From a virus: a stretch of 64,000 nucleotides of DNA. Under the pieces are notes generated by a model. That model saw only the letters and a program-made list of their open reading frames with translations, was not told the origin of the DNA and ran no database searches. The position numbers were made by a program, and so were the translations under genes. The first letter of the stretch is position 1, and each line of letters starts with the position of its first letter. The DNA is taken from the IMG/VR virus record IMGVR_UViG_3300021962_006679, positions 1-64,000 of that record. The stretch is one strand, 5' to 3'. Shown piece by piece: positions 39,816 through 48,308 of the stretch.

Positions 39816-40426
39816 GGATTATCACCAAATGTACTGTAACTAATCTGTTCGTTAGGTACATGACTACGGAATTTTTCGGCTTCTGTAAATGCTATTTCAT
39901 ATTCAGCAAAACTACAAGTGATCTGCTGAGAAACTACTCCGCCTTCAATTGTGACACCAACATTATTACCATTAGTTTCATTTTCAGCAGTACTTGTATA
40001 CTTGAAATTAAAAACAGTATTAAAATTTGTAATATCAGTAAAATCTGTTATAGTTCCAGCTGGAGTTAAGTTTGGGCCATCAGTTGAACCCTCAGGTATG
40101 GGAGTGTTATATGCTGCACTAATAAAAGTATTGCTACTTGGATTCTTATAAAGATATCCAATACGATGCAAACATAGGTTACGATCATCATCAGCATCTA
40201 CATAGTTGTCGTTTAACAATTCTACTTTGATTGTATGCCAAGCATCTGCTGCTGGAGTAACACTACTTGTTACATCATATACAAATAAATGTGGGGTAGT
40301 GTGATCATTGCTAGTAATTTCTACATTATCAGCAATTACAGCACCGTTAAATGAAAATCTTGCAAGTGCATTTTCAGAACCATTTGAATCCTGGTGTAAT
40401 TGGAAAGCAATTTTATAGTCTGCCAT
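39812..40426 (-). CDS. Carbohydrate-binding-like (CBM36/60-type) protein
   Basis: The 204-residue protein has ENALARFSFNGAVIADNVEI, then WHTIKVELLNDNYVDADDDR followed by NLCLHRIGYLYK. Asn-Asp and Asp-Arg-Asn-Leu are the calcium and ligand positions of the xylan-binding CBM family. It may be a virion adsorption protein. The late box at 40460 supports late expression, and GGAG lies before the ATG. Confidence 0.65.
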   Translation of the reverse strand: MADYKIAFQLHQDSNGSENALARFSFNGAVIADNVEITSNDHTTPHLFVYDVTSSVTPAADAWHTIKVELLNDNYVDADDDRNLCLHRIGYLYKNPSSNTFISAAYNTPIPEGSTDGPNLTPAGTITDFTDITNFNTVFNFKYTSTAENETNGNNVGVTIEGGVVSQQITCSFAEYEIAFTEAEKFRSHVPNEQISYSTFGDNP

Positions 40427-40458
40427 GTTATGACTCCATTTTTAAACTAGTTTATATG

Positions 40459-41175
40459 TTATTTATCGCCATATATAGACAATACTTCACTTACAACTGG
40501 GTGTCTTTCTATATCAGTGTAGTTAAATTTAACAAACTGAATATATTGACTATTGGAATAGTTGTTAAACAAATTGCCAAAGTCTATAAGTCCATTCTGT
40601 GCTTCTCGGCGATCAGTTTGCTGAATATCACCAGTAACAGCCATACGACTGCCTTCACCAATACGAGTTAACAGCATTTTCATCTGATTGGGCGTAGCAT
40701 TCTGCATTTCATCAGCAATAATAAAAGCATTCTTAAATGTGCGACCACGCATAAAGGCTAAGGGTGAAATTTCGATAACCATTTCTTCAATCATATGTTT
40801 GATTTCTTTAGGAGAAAAATACTCCTGTATAACGTCAAATATAGGACGAGTCCAGGGTTCCATTTTACTGTTTAAGTCTCCAGGTAGAAAGCCATGTTTT
40901 TCATCATCAACACCCACTGCTGGGCGTGTGATAACAATTTTGTCTATTGTGCGTTCTTTCAATTCTTTTATAGCAGTCAGTACTGCAAGCATTGTTTTAC
41001 CAGTACCGGCAGGGCCCACTCCGAAGACTATTACATTATTTGGATCTAATAGTTTGGATATGTAGGTTTCCTGATTAAGGCTTCTAGGTACCAGCAGCAC
41101 TTTACCCTTGCGCTGGATATATTCGTCGATATTAATAATGTTAGTGTTTGGCTTTTGTCTGGTCTTGCGACTCAT
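40459..41175 (-). CDS. phoH: PhoH-like P-loop ATPase
   Basis: The 238-residue protein has the Walker A VFGVGPAGTGKTMLA, ITRPAVGVDDEKHGFLPGDL, AFIIADEMQNATPNQMKMLL (Walker B) and MAVTGDIQQTD, the full PhoH core. PhoH is one of the commonest marine phage genes, with an unsettled role (RNA or phosphate-stress linked). Its SD sits in an 8-bp hairpin covered by a 35-aa leader frame. Confidence 0.95.
   Translation of the reverse strand: MSRKTRQKPNTNIINIDEYIQRKGKVLLVPRSLNQETYISKLLDPNNVIVFGVGPAGTGKTMLAVLTAIKELKERTIDKIVITRPAVGVDDEKHGFLPGDLNSKMEPWTRPIFDVIQEYFSPKEIKHMIEEMVIEISPLAFMRGRTFKNAFIIADEMQNATPNQMKMLLTRIGEGSRMAVTGDIQQTDRREAQNGLIDFGNLFNNYSNSQYIQFVKFNYTDIERHPVVSEVLSIYGDK
40460..40467 (-). promoter_or_regulatory. 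T4-type late promoter box
   Basis: GATAAATA on the minus strand across the phoH stop, upstream of the carbohydrate-binding-like gene (ATG 40426). Confidence 0.6.
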
Positions 41176-41248
41176 TAAGTTGTCCTCCGTTTGGAAATTG
41201 AGGACAAATGATCTCTGTAATGTAACAATAATAACGATCTGAGAGCAT
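41141..41248 (-). CDS. Putative leader peptide of phoH, 35 aa
   Basis: It starts ATG behind a perfect AAGGAGG (4-bp spacing). The product begins MLSDRYYCYITEIICPQFPN and overlaps the phoH start by 35 bp in another frame. Ribosomes reading it would melt the hairpin at 41180-41207 that hides the phoH SD, so it may control phoH by coupling. Confidence 0.5.
   Translation of the reverse strand: MLSDRYYCYITEIICPQFPNGGQLNESQDQTKAKH
41180..41207 (-). promoter_or_regulatory. SD-sequestering hairpin of phoH
   Basis: On the minus strand TTGTCCTC pairs perfectly with GAGGACAA. The second arm includes the GGAGGA ahead of the phoH ATG. Confidence 0.6.
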
Positions 41249-41300
41249 ATGCCCTCCTTTCGCCAAATATTTAACGCTGTAGATTAGGAATTATATGGTG

Positions 41301-42077
41301 TTATTTGAGTTTCTTGTTGGCAAATGTATACAAATAACTGTCCACAAAATCCTGATGGGCTATTTCCTTAGGGTGTGTAGTGTAAAATGGATAGCCAGTG
41401 TCATGTGCCCATTTAAAAAATCCTGGAAAATGATAAAAGTTATCATGATCTAGACTATCATATAAGTTTTGAATACTGGCGTCCCAGGCAACATTTTTGT
41501 TGAAGATACATTCATCTACATAGGTAAAAATATACTTCTTATTTTTTTGTTTTAGCCAGTTCTGTAGGTAAATCATTTCTTTGAGTGTAGAATAGACTTC
41601 CCAGTATTCGTTATCTCCAACATGTTTAAAATACATTTCACTAAAGTCTGCAAGTCCAGTACTCTGTGCTATTAACTGGCTCTTTTTATAATGATTAAAA
41701 ATATTTTCCTTAAAGTTTTGAAATGCTTCTAGGATTACATTCTGGTCTCGCTCATGCGTCCATGGACTAATACTGTACCAGGGACTGTCTTTTTCTAGCG
41801 TATCATAGTTAAATCGAAACTCAAATCTAGTAGGAAAACTCCACATAACTGCTACTACACTGTCAATGTTGCGTTTGTCCAGCTCACTGACTGTGTTAAT
41901 AATATTTCTAGCAATAGCCGGATTACTCCATCCGCCTTGCGCTACACAAATAAATTTCATTTTTAATTTGGCAGCTAAATACCCAGCCCAGGTTAACTCA
42001 CTAGGAGACTGCGGCGTGCAATCCATAAGTTCATTGCCGTAGGTAAAACTATCCCCACCTGCTACAAAAATTGTCAT
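41301..42077 (-). CDS. SGNH/GDSL-like hydrolase-fold protein
   Basis: The 258-residue protein starts TIFVAGGDSFTYGNELMDCT, a GDS block I with the nucleophile serine, has VAQGGWSNPAIARN (block II/III Gly and Asn), and ends THPKEIAHQDFVDSYL, which may hold the catalytic His. A glycan esterase role is likely by family. It is transcribed divergently from the methyltransferase gene at 42129. Confidence 0.72.
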   Translation of the reverse strand: MTIFVAGGDSFTYGNELMDCTPQSPSELTWAGYLAAKLKMKFICVAQGGWSNPAIARNIINTVSELDKRNIDSVVAVMWSFPTRFEFRFNYDTLEKDSPWYSISPWTHERDQNVILEAFQNFKENIFNHYKKSQLIAQSTGLADFSEMYFKHVGDNEYWEVYSTLKEMIYLQNWLKQKNKKYIFTYVDECIFNKNVAWDASIQNLYDSLDHDNFYHFPGFFKWAHDTGYPFYTTHPKEIAHQDFVDSYLYTFANKKLK

Positions 42078-42105
42078 TGATTCTTCAGTTATTATATGCT
42101 ATTAT
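42077..42105 (+). promoter_or_regulatory. Early-type promoter with extended -10
   Basis: TTGATT at 42077-42082, a 17-bp spacer ending TGC, and TATTAT at 42100-42105. It adjoins a late box. Confidence 0.65.
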
Positions 42106-42113
42106 TATAAATA
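42106..42113 (+). promoter_or_regulatory. T4-type late promoter box in tandem with an early-type promoter
   Basis: A perfect TATAAATA begins one base after the -10 of the sigma70-like promoter, 15 bp before the ATG at 42129. The gene could be served in both phases. Confidence 0.7.
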
Positions 42114-42128
42114 TTTAGTGGAGTTGCC

Positions 42129-42806
42129 ATGAACCTAAAAATTCTTAATGAAGTAGAACATATGTTACAGACTAGCCCACAGGCTGTTCGTAATCATCAA
42201 AAACTTAAACAATTAGTGCGTGGTATATTTGATGTAGAGTTAGAAAGCTCTATGTTTACCACTGTATATGATCTAACAGAAGAAATTGATAGACTTGTAT
42301 TACACAAGTACTTTGGTGAAGTATGGCAGCCTGAAACTAAAAAGTTTAAGTATAGTGGCTTAAAAGTTGTAGAGGAAGTAAACAGTTTAAATCCTCGTGC
42401 GGTACTGGATATTGGTTGTGGTTATAACGAGTTTAAAACACAGATTCCTAATTTGATAGGTATTGATCCCTATAATACAGCAGCAGATCTACAAGTTGAT
42501 CTATTAAGTTTTAAAACCGATACGAAGTTCGATGTAGTAATAGCACTAGGTAGTATTAACTTTGGCAGCACAGACAAAGTGTTTGCTGAGTTAGAAAAAG
42601 CAGTAAGTCTATGTGCGCCAGGCGCTGTAATGTTCTTTAGAGTGAATCCAGGCCATCAGCACGACAAGCCTGAAGCCAAGTGGATTACATTTTATCCCTG
42701 GAACTCTAACTTTATTGTTAACTGTGCAGATCATTTCAATGTAGATGTGCTAGACCTTCGTAACGATTCAAATAATAGAATGTATTTTGTTTGGCGTACA
42801 AGGTAA
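42129..42806 (+). CDS. Class I SAM-dependent methyltransferase
   Basis: The 225-residue protein carries VLDIGCGYNEFKTQIPNLIG (SAM motif I), GIDPYN (acidic loop), and FDVVIALGSINFGST (motif IV region). An N-terminal helical segment of about 90 residues precedes the domain. Homologs of this type occur in T4-like cyanophages. The substrate is unknown. GGAG lies 6 bp before the ATG. Confidence 0.78.
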   Translation: MNLKILNEVEHMLQTSPQAVRNHQKLKQLVRGIFDVELESSMFTTVYDLTEEIDRLVLHKYFGEVWQPETKKFKYSGLKVVEEVNSLNPRAVLDIGCGYNEFKTQIPNLIGIDPYNTAADLQVDLLSFKTDTKFDVVIALGSINFGSTDKVFAELEKAVSLCAPGAVMFFRVNPGHQHDKPEAKWITFYPWNSNFIVNCADHFNVDVLDLRNDSNNRMYFVWRTR

Positions 42807-42812
42807 TATTGA

Positions 42813-43667
42813 ATGGTATTTAAAAGAAAGTCACAAAATTTAAAATTATTAGTTGATCCTGTGCCGTTGCTAGAATTTAAAAAAAATCTAGTTACTAACT
42901 ATTGCGGCTCTGACACATCTACTACATGTTTGGAACCGGATTGGTGGAAAACATGTCCTGTACAAGATTTTAATTATCAATTTAATAGTTGGGGATTTAG
43001 AGGACCTGAATATGACCAATATTTAGGAAAGCCAGTGAACATATGCTTGGGGGATAGTGCTACCGTAAACATTGGTGGCCCAGTAGAACATAGCTGGCCT
43101 AGTCTACTACAGAAGCATTACGATATTCCATGTTTGAATTTTGGGATGGAGGCAGCAGGTAATGATGCAATAAAACTGGTTTATGATAGAGCTTGCCAGA
43201 TATTTGATGTTAAAAAAACTTTTGTTGTTTATTCCTTCTTTCATAGAAGACTAGAAAATAATATTTTTATTAGTGAACCACATAACCATGTAGATAACAT
43301 AGCCCATTTTAAAAAACATTTTATTAAGGACGCCTATTATAATTTTTTACCTTATTGGTTTTATAATGAAGAAGAATTAAATTATATTGGTAACTTATCA
43401 CAGTCTTATTTAAGTATAGAAGAACAATATTGGGAGGACAGTATTCCTAGAAGTTTTTGTCTAAAGAAACAGTATAATATTTTAAAAGGAAATGACTGGC
43501 CTTCTTATGAAGATTTTATTTTAGGAGCCACCCCACATCCTGATATTTACACTACAGAATGTAGGTTGTTAACTTATTATTTAAGGAACAGGGACGGCGT
43601 CCATCTTAGTCTGTATGCAAACCATAAATTGGCAGACAACTTATACGAGCAAAGTAAATTATGCTAA
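42813..43667 (+). CDS. SGNH-like protein, first of a tandem pair
   Basis: The 284-residue protein has NSWGFRGPEYDQYLGKPVNI with CLGDSATVNIGGPVEHSWPS (block I), NFGMEAAGNDAIKLVYDRAC (blocks II-III) and RDGVHLSLYANHKLADNL with the Asp-x-x-His-like pair near the end. It is about half identical to the next gene and overlaps it by 7 bp, so it is a recent duplication. Probably a glycan esterase-type protein. Confidence 0.72.
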   Translation: MVFKRKSQNLKLLVDPVPLLEFKKNLVTNYCGSDTSTTCLEPDWWKTCPVQDFNYQFNSWGFRGPEYDQYLGKPVNICLGDSATVNIGGPVEHSWPSLLQKHYDIPCLNFGMEAAGNDAIKLVYDRACQIFDVKKTFVVYSFFHRRLENNIFISEPHNHVDNIAHFKKHFIKDAYYNFLPYWFYNEEELNYIGNLSQSYLSIEEQYWEDSIPRSFCLKKQYNILKGNDWPSYEDFILGATPHPDIYTTECRLLTYYLRNRDGVHLSLYANHKLADNLYEQSKLC

Positions 43668-44503
43668 TCAATGATTTAGAATGTTTTGAAAGAGCATCAC
43701 ACTATATAAAAAAATATAGTCTATCAGACACCATCGATGGATGTATGGATAAGTATTGGTTTAAGAACTATCCTGTCCAAAACTATGATTACTATTATAA
43801 CAGTTGGGGTTTTAGGGGACCAGAATATATTCAACATATAGGAAAACCAGTCAACTTATGTTTAGGAGACAGTTTTACAGTTAATATAGGCGGCCCTATA
43901 GAGCATAGTTGGCCCAGTTTGTTACAAGAAAAATATGACATACCTTGTTTAAACTTAGGCATGGATGGCGCTGGAAATGACGCTATAAGATTAGTTTATA
44001 ATAGAGCATGTAAGATATTCGATGTAAAGGAAACATTTGTAGTTTATAGTTTTTTTCACAGACGTTTAAAAAAATGTTTTTGGCAGCCATATGAATATAA
44101 GTTTTCAAGCCAACCTCATGATCATGAAGAAAATATTAAACACTTTGAAACAAATTTTATTGATGAAGCACATTTTAATTTTGTACCTCCTTGGGGTTGG
44201 ACAGAGGAAGAGTTACAGTATATTGAAAAACTATCTGAATGGTACATTGAAGACCTTGTTAAAGACACTTACTGGAACAATGATCTGCCTAGAAAATATT
44301 GTTCAAAAGAGCATTATGATAATCTAAAAGGTGAAAATTGGCCGTCATATGAGAAATTTATTTTAGGTGCAGACCCACATCCAGATATATATGTTGAACC
44401 CTATAGAGTAAGATATCTAGAGCATTGTAATAGAGATGGATATCATTTAAGTTTAGCGGCGAATCAAAAATTAGCCGACAACTTATACAACCAAACTAAA
44501 TAA
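43661..44503 (+). CDS. SGNH-like protein, second of a tandem pair
   Basis: The 280-residue protein repeats the first copy: NSWGFRGPEYIQHIGKPVNL, CLGDSFTVNIGGPIEHSWPS, DGAGNDAIRLVYNRACKIFD and RDGYHLSLAANQKLADNL. Block I reads GDSFT here, the canonical form, where the first copy has GDSAT. The middle region (residues 135-200) diverges most, as expected if substrate range changed after duplication. Confidence 0.72.
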   Translation: MLINDLECFERASHYIKKYSLSDTIDGCMDKYWFKNYPVQNYDYYYNSWGFRGPEYIQHIGKPVNLCLGDSFTVNIGGPIEHSWPSLLQEKYDIPCLNLGMDGAGNDAIRLVYNRACKIFDVKETFVVYSFFHRRLKKCFWQPYEYKFSSQPHDHEENIKHFETNFIDEAHFNFVPPWGWTEEELQYIEKLSEWYIEDLVKDTYWNNDLPRKYCSKEHYDNLKGENWPSYEKFILGADPHPDIYVEPYRVRYLEHCNRDGYHLSLAANQKLADNLYNQTK

Positions 44504-44559
44504 AGACGGTAACGCTGACTGTGGTCAAGTTCACCGACTATCTCAAAAAGGAAAAAATC

Positions 44560-45087
44560 ATGTTACCCCGAAGACATTTCTTCACGGGGGTGCCTGGTAG
44601 TCGCTGGAGTGGCGTTAGCCAAGAAATAGAGTCCAACGACCTCTACGACACATCAGACCGCACACCCGAACGCACTTATTCACATAGCGAATATTCAGGA
44701 CATGTTGGAGCATACTTTGGCACTGGCATGGAATTTCCTGCAGACCTCTCTCCGGAAAACTTGGACGCACCCTACACTGGCACTGGCTGTAGGTTGCATA
44801 AAAGTCATGAGTGGGCGTATAAACTCAACAAGATAGTAAAAATGTATCCTGACTCCTGGATTACACTTGTATACAGACCAAACGAAGCAAGTTTTGATTG
44901 GTGGAAACAAGCAGGAGGATGGAATATTACATACCCCAATTATGATTTTTATGTGGATGATGCAGGCATGCGTAGACACATAGCAATTATGAATGATTGT
45001 ATTGCAAAGTTTGCGGGCAAGCACCATTTAAAATGGAAGCAAATATTAAAACACAAGGATGTTTATGTAGCAACATGGAAACCCTAG
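44560..45087 (+). CDS. Sulfotransferase-like P-loop protein
   Basis: The start is ATG 44560 behind AAGGA. The 175-residue protein begins RRHFFTGVPGSRWSGVSQEI, which resembles the 5'-phosphosulfate-binding loop (PxGSxW) of sulfotransferases. Later GCRLHKSHEWAYKLNKIVKM and SWITLVYRPNEASFDWW fit the 3'-phosphate region (RP). The APS-kinase-like gene at 29414 could supply its donor PAPS. It overlaps the TctA gene by 13 bp. Confidence 0.55.
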   Translation: MLPRRHFFTGVPGSRWSGVSQEIESNDLYDTSDRTPERTYSHSEYSGHVGAYFGTGMEFPADLSPENLDAPYTGTGCRLHKSHEWAYKLNKIVKMYPDSWITLVYRPNEASFDWWKQAGGWNITYPNYDFYVDDAGMRRHIAIMNDCIAKFAGKHHLKWKQILKHKDVYVATWKP

Positions 45088-46499
45088 TAGCACTCATAGC
45101 CGGAACCCTATACGGACTTGTAATTGGTATTATACCCAGTGCAGGTGCCACTACGGGTTTGGTTGCACTATTTGGGGTAATACATTACTTTGTTAGTGAG
45201 CCCTATTTGGGTGTAGTGTTTCTAATGGCAGTTGTTGCTGCAAGTACAACAGGTGATAGTTTTACAGGTATACTGCTGGGCATACCAGGTGCTAATAGTG
45301 CTGCTGCAACAATGGTAGATGGGTTTCCACTAGCACAACAGGGCAGAGCAAGTTATGCTATTAGTGCCGCAGTCACTACAAGCACTGTAAATGGTTTACT
45401 CTGGGGATGTTTGGTGTTCCTATTACTCCCCTGGTATAGCAACTTACTAATGATATTAGGCATACCTGAATTGTGGGCATTTGTAGTTCTTGCACTTGCC
45501 ACAGTAGGGTTTGTTAGTAATAGTTTTTGGATAAGAAGTTTAGTAGCAATAGGTGCTGGTATATTTTTAGGGCTAGTAGGTGTAGATCCAGAAACAAACG
45601 CTCCTCGTTTTACTCTGGGTTGGTTTTATCTACAGGATGGACTACAGTTAATGCCGGTAGTTGCTGGACTTTTTGCTATACCAGAATTAGTAGCAGGACT
45701 ACAGCGTACAAGTACGGCTAGAATTGTTCACAGTGAAATTTGGTTAGGAATGCGAGTAACCTGGGAAAACCGTTGGTTAGCCTTGCGTGGCGGCTTTATT
45801 GGTGCCTTTATTGGACTACTACCAGGACTAGGCGGCGCAATGGCGGACTGGATGGCATATGGTAGCGCAGTTGCAGCAAACCCTAAAGAACATTTTGGCC
45901 ATGGAAATATCAAAGGTGTTATAGGACCAGAAGGTGCTAACAATGCACAAAAAGCCACAAGTATGATACCTACAGTGTTATTTGGTATTCCTGGCGCACC
46001 ATTTGCTGCGGTACTGATGTCATTGTTTATGTACTTAAACTTTGAACTAGGCACACCCGACATTGCTCAGGATATAGAATTTTTTACTAGTATGAGTTTT
46101 GGTTTCCTAGCAGCAACAGTACTAGTAGCAGTACTGTGTATAATACTAATGAAACCAATTACAAGAATCTGCACAGTGCCCTACAAGTATTATTTTCCAG
46201 TGCTGCTACTGGTAATAGTTTGGGCAAGTATGCAGTATACAGGCGGATGGGAAGATTTTGCAATATTAGCAGCATTTAGTGTATTAGGTATATTATGTAA
46301 ACATTATAAGTTTAGTAGGCCTGCACTTTTACTGGCTTTTATACTTGCAGACAAGATTGAGAGTTTTACCCTACAACTCACAAGTCTTTACACGGTAGGG
46401 GATTTAATTACAAGGCCCGTGTTCCTAGTTATTATGCTGGCAACCCTGGGCATCTTTGCATACAGTTTGAAGAGAAAAGGATCAATCAATTATGCGTAA
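45075..46499 (+). CDS. tctA: TctA, large permease of a tripartite tricarboxylate transporter
   Basis: The 474-residue protein has about 11-12 membrane segments and canonical TctA motifs: LVIGIIPSAGATTGLVALFG, GDSFTGILLGIPGANSAAAT with MVDGFPLAQQG, and the mirrored FIGLLPGLGGAMADWMAY with IGPEGANNAQKATSMIPTVL. It is a more typical TctA than the protein at 8590. The ATG at 45075 lies within the end of the preceding gene. TctC follows with an 8-bp overlap. Confidence 0.93.
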   Translation: METLVALIAGTLYGLVIGIIPSAGATTGLVALFGVIHYFVSEPYLGVVFLMAVVAASTTGDSFTGILLGIPGANSAAATMVDGFPLAQQGRASYAISAAVTTSTVNGLLWGCLVFLLLPWYSNLLMILGIPELWAFVVLALATVGFVSNSFWIRSLVAIGAGIFLGLVGVDPETNAPRFTLGWFYLQDGLQLMPVVAGLFAIPELVAGLQRTSTARIVHSEIWLGMRVTWENRWLALRGGFIGAFIGLLPGLGGAMADWMAYGSAVAANPKEHFGHGNIKGVIGPEGANNAQKATSMIPTVLFGIPGAPFAAVLMSLFMYLNFELGTPDIAQDIEFFTSMSFGFLAATVLVAVLCIILMKPITRICTVPYKYYFPVLLLVIVWASMQYTGGWEDFAILAAFSVLGILCKHYKFSRPALLLAFILADKIESFTLQLTSLYTVGDLITRPVFLVIMLATLGIFAYSLKRKGSINYA

Positions 46500-47535
46500 A
46501 TTATTATTAACACTAGCACTAGTGTTTGGTGTCTCACCAGCACTAGCAGATTATACACTCGTTGTACCACAAAAGCCAGGTGGCGGTACAAGTGTCTGGG
46601 CACAAATTGTTGCCACAGAATGGGAAAAGCATCTAGGCGAAAAGATTGTTATTAAGCACATTCCAGGTGCTAGAGACATTCCAGGCTTTAATGAGTTCCA
46701 TAACGAACTACAAAAAGACCCAAAGACTATTATGGTATCACATGGGGGTAATGGCGTAAGTTTTCTACAGGAAAAAGTAGACTACAATTATGCTGAGTAT
46801 GACAGCGTAGGTTTAATGAACTTGGATATTATTTCCGGTATTCGTAAAGACTACAAGGCTGGCGAAAAGATTAAGTTTGCGGCTGGATCAGGTATGGTAC
46901 CAGAAGGACTTGCTATTGCACAGTTACTTTGTGGCAACTTGGATAGTTTAGACGCATACACAGCCTGCTTTAACGAAAAAGTTACCTGGGTTCCAGGTAT
47001 GAGTGGCGGAGAGCGTAGACTAGCATTCAAGCGTGGAGAACTAAACGGCACAAGAGAAAATCCAGCAGCATACAAGAAGCATGTAGAGTCCAACGCAGAT
47101 GCACAACTTTGGTTTACACATGGCATTCTACAAAAAGATGGGTCACATGCTGATGACCCTAACTATCCAGGATACCAGTTTGAGATCTTATTTGAAAAGC
47201 AATGGGGAGAAAAGCCCAACAATGTGCTTTATCCTGCTTACAAACTAGTTAAAAGTTTCCGTGATGGTTTACAAAAAGCATTTTGGGTTAGTAAAGACAA
47301 TCCCAATTTGGACCATTTGCGTAAGACACTTACAGCAATGACTCGTGATCCTGCAAGTGCTGCCGCTATCCAAAAGAATGTTGGCAATTATGAATGGCTA
47401 GTTGGTGATGCTGGTAACAAACAGCGTGACACTCTAATGACATTTATTACAGCAGATGCACTAAAAACACTAGTAGATTTTAACACCAGTGCTTTTGGTT
47501 TAGAAAGTGTTTACAAGCCAGAACTAGTTCAGTAA
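46492..47535 (+). CDS. tctC: TctC-type periplasmic substrate-binding protein
   Basis: The 347-residue protein has a signal peptide (MRKLLLTLALVFGVSPALAD, cleavage after ALA), then YTLVVPQKPGGGTSVWAQIV, the start of the TctC lobe with the ligand-binding loop, and GARDIPGFNEFHNELQKDPK. It would deliver a carboxylate to TctA. The ligand cannot be told from the sequence. It differs clearly from the binding protein at 9940. Confidence 0.88.
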   Translation: MRKLLLTLALVFGVSPALADYTLVVPQKPGGGTSVWAQIVATEWEKHLGEKIVIKHIPGARDIPGFNEFHNELQKDPKTIMVSHGGNGVSFLQEKVDYNYAEYDSVGLMNLDIISGIRKDYKAGEKIKFAAGSGMVPEGLAIAQLLCGNLDSLDAYTACFNEKVTWVPGMSGGERRLAFKRGELNGTRENPAAYKKHVESNADAQLWFTHGILQKDGSHADDPNYPGYQFEILFEKQWGEKPNNVLYPAYKLVKSFRDGLQKAFWVSKDNPNLDHLRKTLTAMTRDPASAAAIQKNVGNYEWLVGDAGNKQRDTLMTFITADALKTLVDFNTSAFGLESVYKPELVQ

Positions 47536-47753
47536 TGGTAGTATATATCAAGTATGCCAGTGCAGTGACCATCCTTTGTGCGATGGTCCTGCATGTTTCT
47601 GGTATTACACCCTGGAACAGCGTCCTACAAATGATAGGCGCAAGTGGTTGGATATATGTAGGCTGGCGCTGGAACGAAAAAGCAATTATTCTTAACTTCC
47701 TGCCACAGTTCTTCATTATAATTCCTATGCTGGTATACCTTTACTGGGCATAA
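47535..47753 (+). CDS. Small membrane protein, 72 aa, after TctC
   Basis: Two to three hydrophobic helices (YASAVTILCAMVLHVSGITP, VLQMIGASGWIYVGWRW, FLPQFFIIIPMLVYLYW) and the ATG overlapping the TctC stop. TctB has about four helices and 140-180 residues, so this is not a standard TctB, though its place suggests a small-subunit role. Similar small membrane proteins occur elsewhere in marine phages without transporters. Confidence 0.6.
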   Translation: MVVYIKYASAVTILCAMVLHVSGITPWNSVLQMIGASGWIYVGWRWNEKAIILNFLPQFFIIIPMLVYLYWA

Positions 47754-47756
47754 ATA
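47749..47756 (+). promoter_or_regulatory. T4-type late promoter box
   Basis: CATAAATA across the stop of the small membrane protein, 24 bp before the ATG at 47781. Confidence 0.65.
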
Positions 47757-47780
47757 CACTTATAAGGCAGGTACATTACT

Positions 47781-48308
47781 ATGGACATTAAACAAGTTGT
47801 AGAAAACACCAAGAAAATATATATGAGTGAAAGTAGTCTTGAATTGCTCATGGACTTTGAGCGTGTTCTTGACGAAGTAGACCTGTATGCGTTTAAAAAC
47901 TGGAAGCGTGGAGAACTTGTTGAAGGGCCAATCAAAACTAAACACTGGGTAGAATGTACCTTTATGTACCCACAAAAGTTTATGCCTGATCCAGATGGTG
48001 GCAAGCGTTTATTGGGCTATCATGCTATTGTAGAGTACAGGAAAGATAAACTTACAACACCAGTAAAAGTTGAAGATTATAGTGATTTTAGACCTGGAAC
48101 TAAAAAACCAAAACTAAAGGAAGATCCTGTTTGGTTAGTTAAGATCCGTATGCCAGCAGAACTAGTAAAAGACGCACAAGAGGGCTTTGTAGAACTAGAG
48201 GGCAAAGAAATAGACTTGAGCGAACTAGACCAAGCATATGATGAGGGTGTTCAGGACAGTGGTGATATTATGAATCAACAACAAGTTACACCTGGAGTAC
48301 CACAATGA
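47781..48308 (+). CDS. Conserved T4-like phage protein, 175 aa
   Basis: DIKQVVENTKKIYMSESSLE then LLMDFERVLDEVDLYAFKNW and GELVEGPIKTKHWVECTFMY is a pattern I recall from conserved marine T4-like phage proteins. The end is Gln-rich and acidic (QDSGDIMNQQQVTPGVPQ). It is paired with the next gene by a 4-bp overlap. A virion or assembly role is likely but not shown. Confidence 0.75.
   Translation: MDIKQVVENTKKIYMSESSLELLMDFERVLDEVDLYAFKNWKRGELVEGPIKTKHWVECTFMYPQKFMPDPDGGKRLLGYHAIVEYRKDKLTTPVKVEDYSDFRPGTKKPKLKEDPVWLVKIRMPAELVKDAQEGFVELEGKEIDLSELDQAYDEGVQDSGDIMNQQQVTPGVPQ

Noticed and set aside
44091-44327. Plus-strand frame of 78 codons inside the second SGNH gene
   Set aside because: It is a Lys/Ile-rich shadow in another frame of a conserved gene.
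47535-47753. Calling the 72-aa membrane protein TctB
   Set aside because: It is half the usual length and has two or three helices, not four. It shares only position with TctB.
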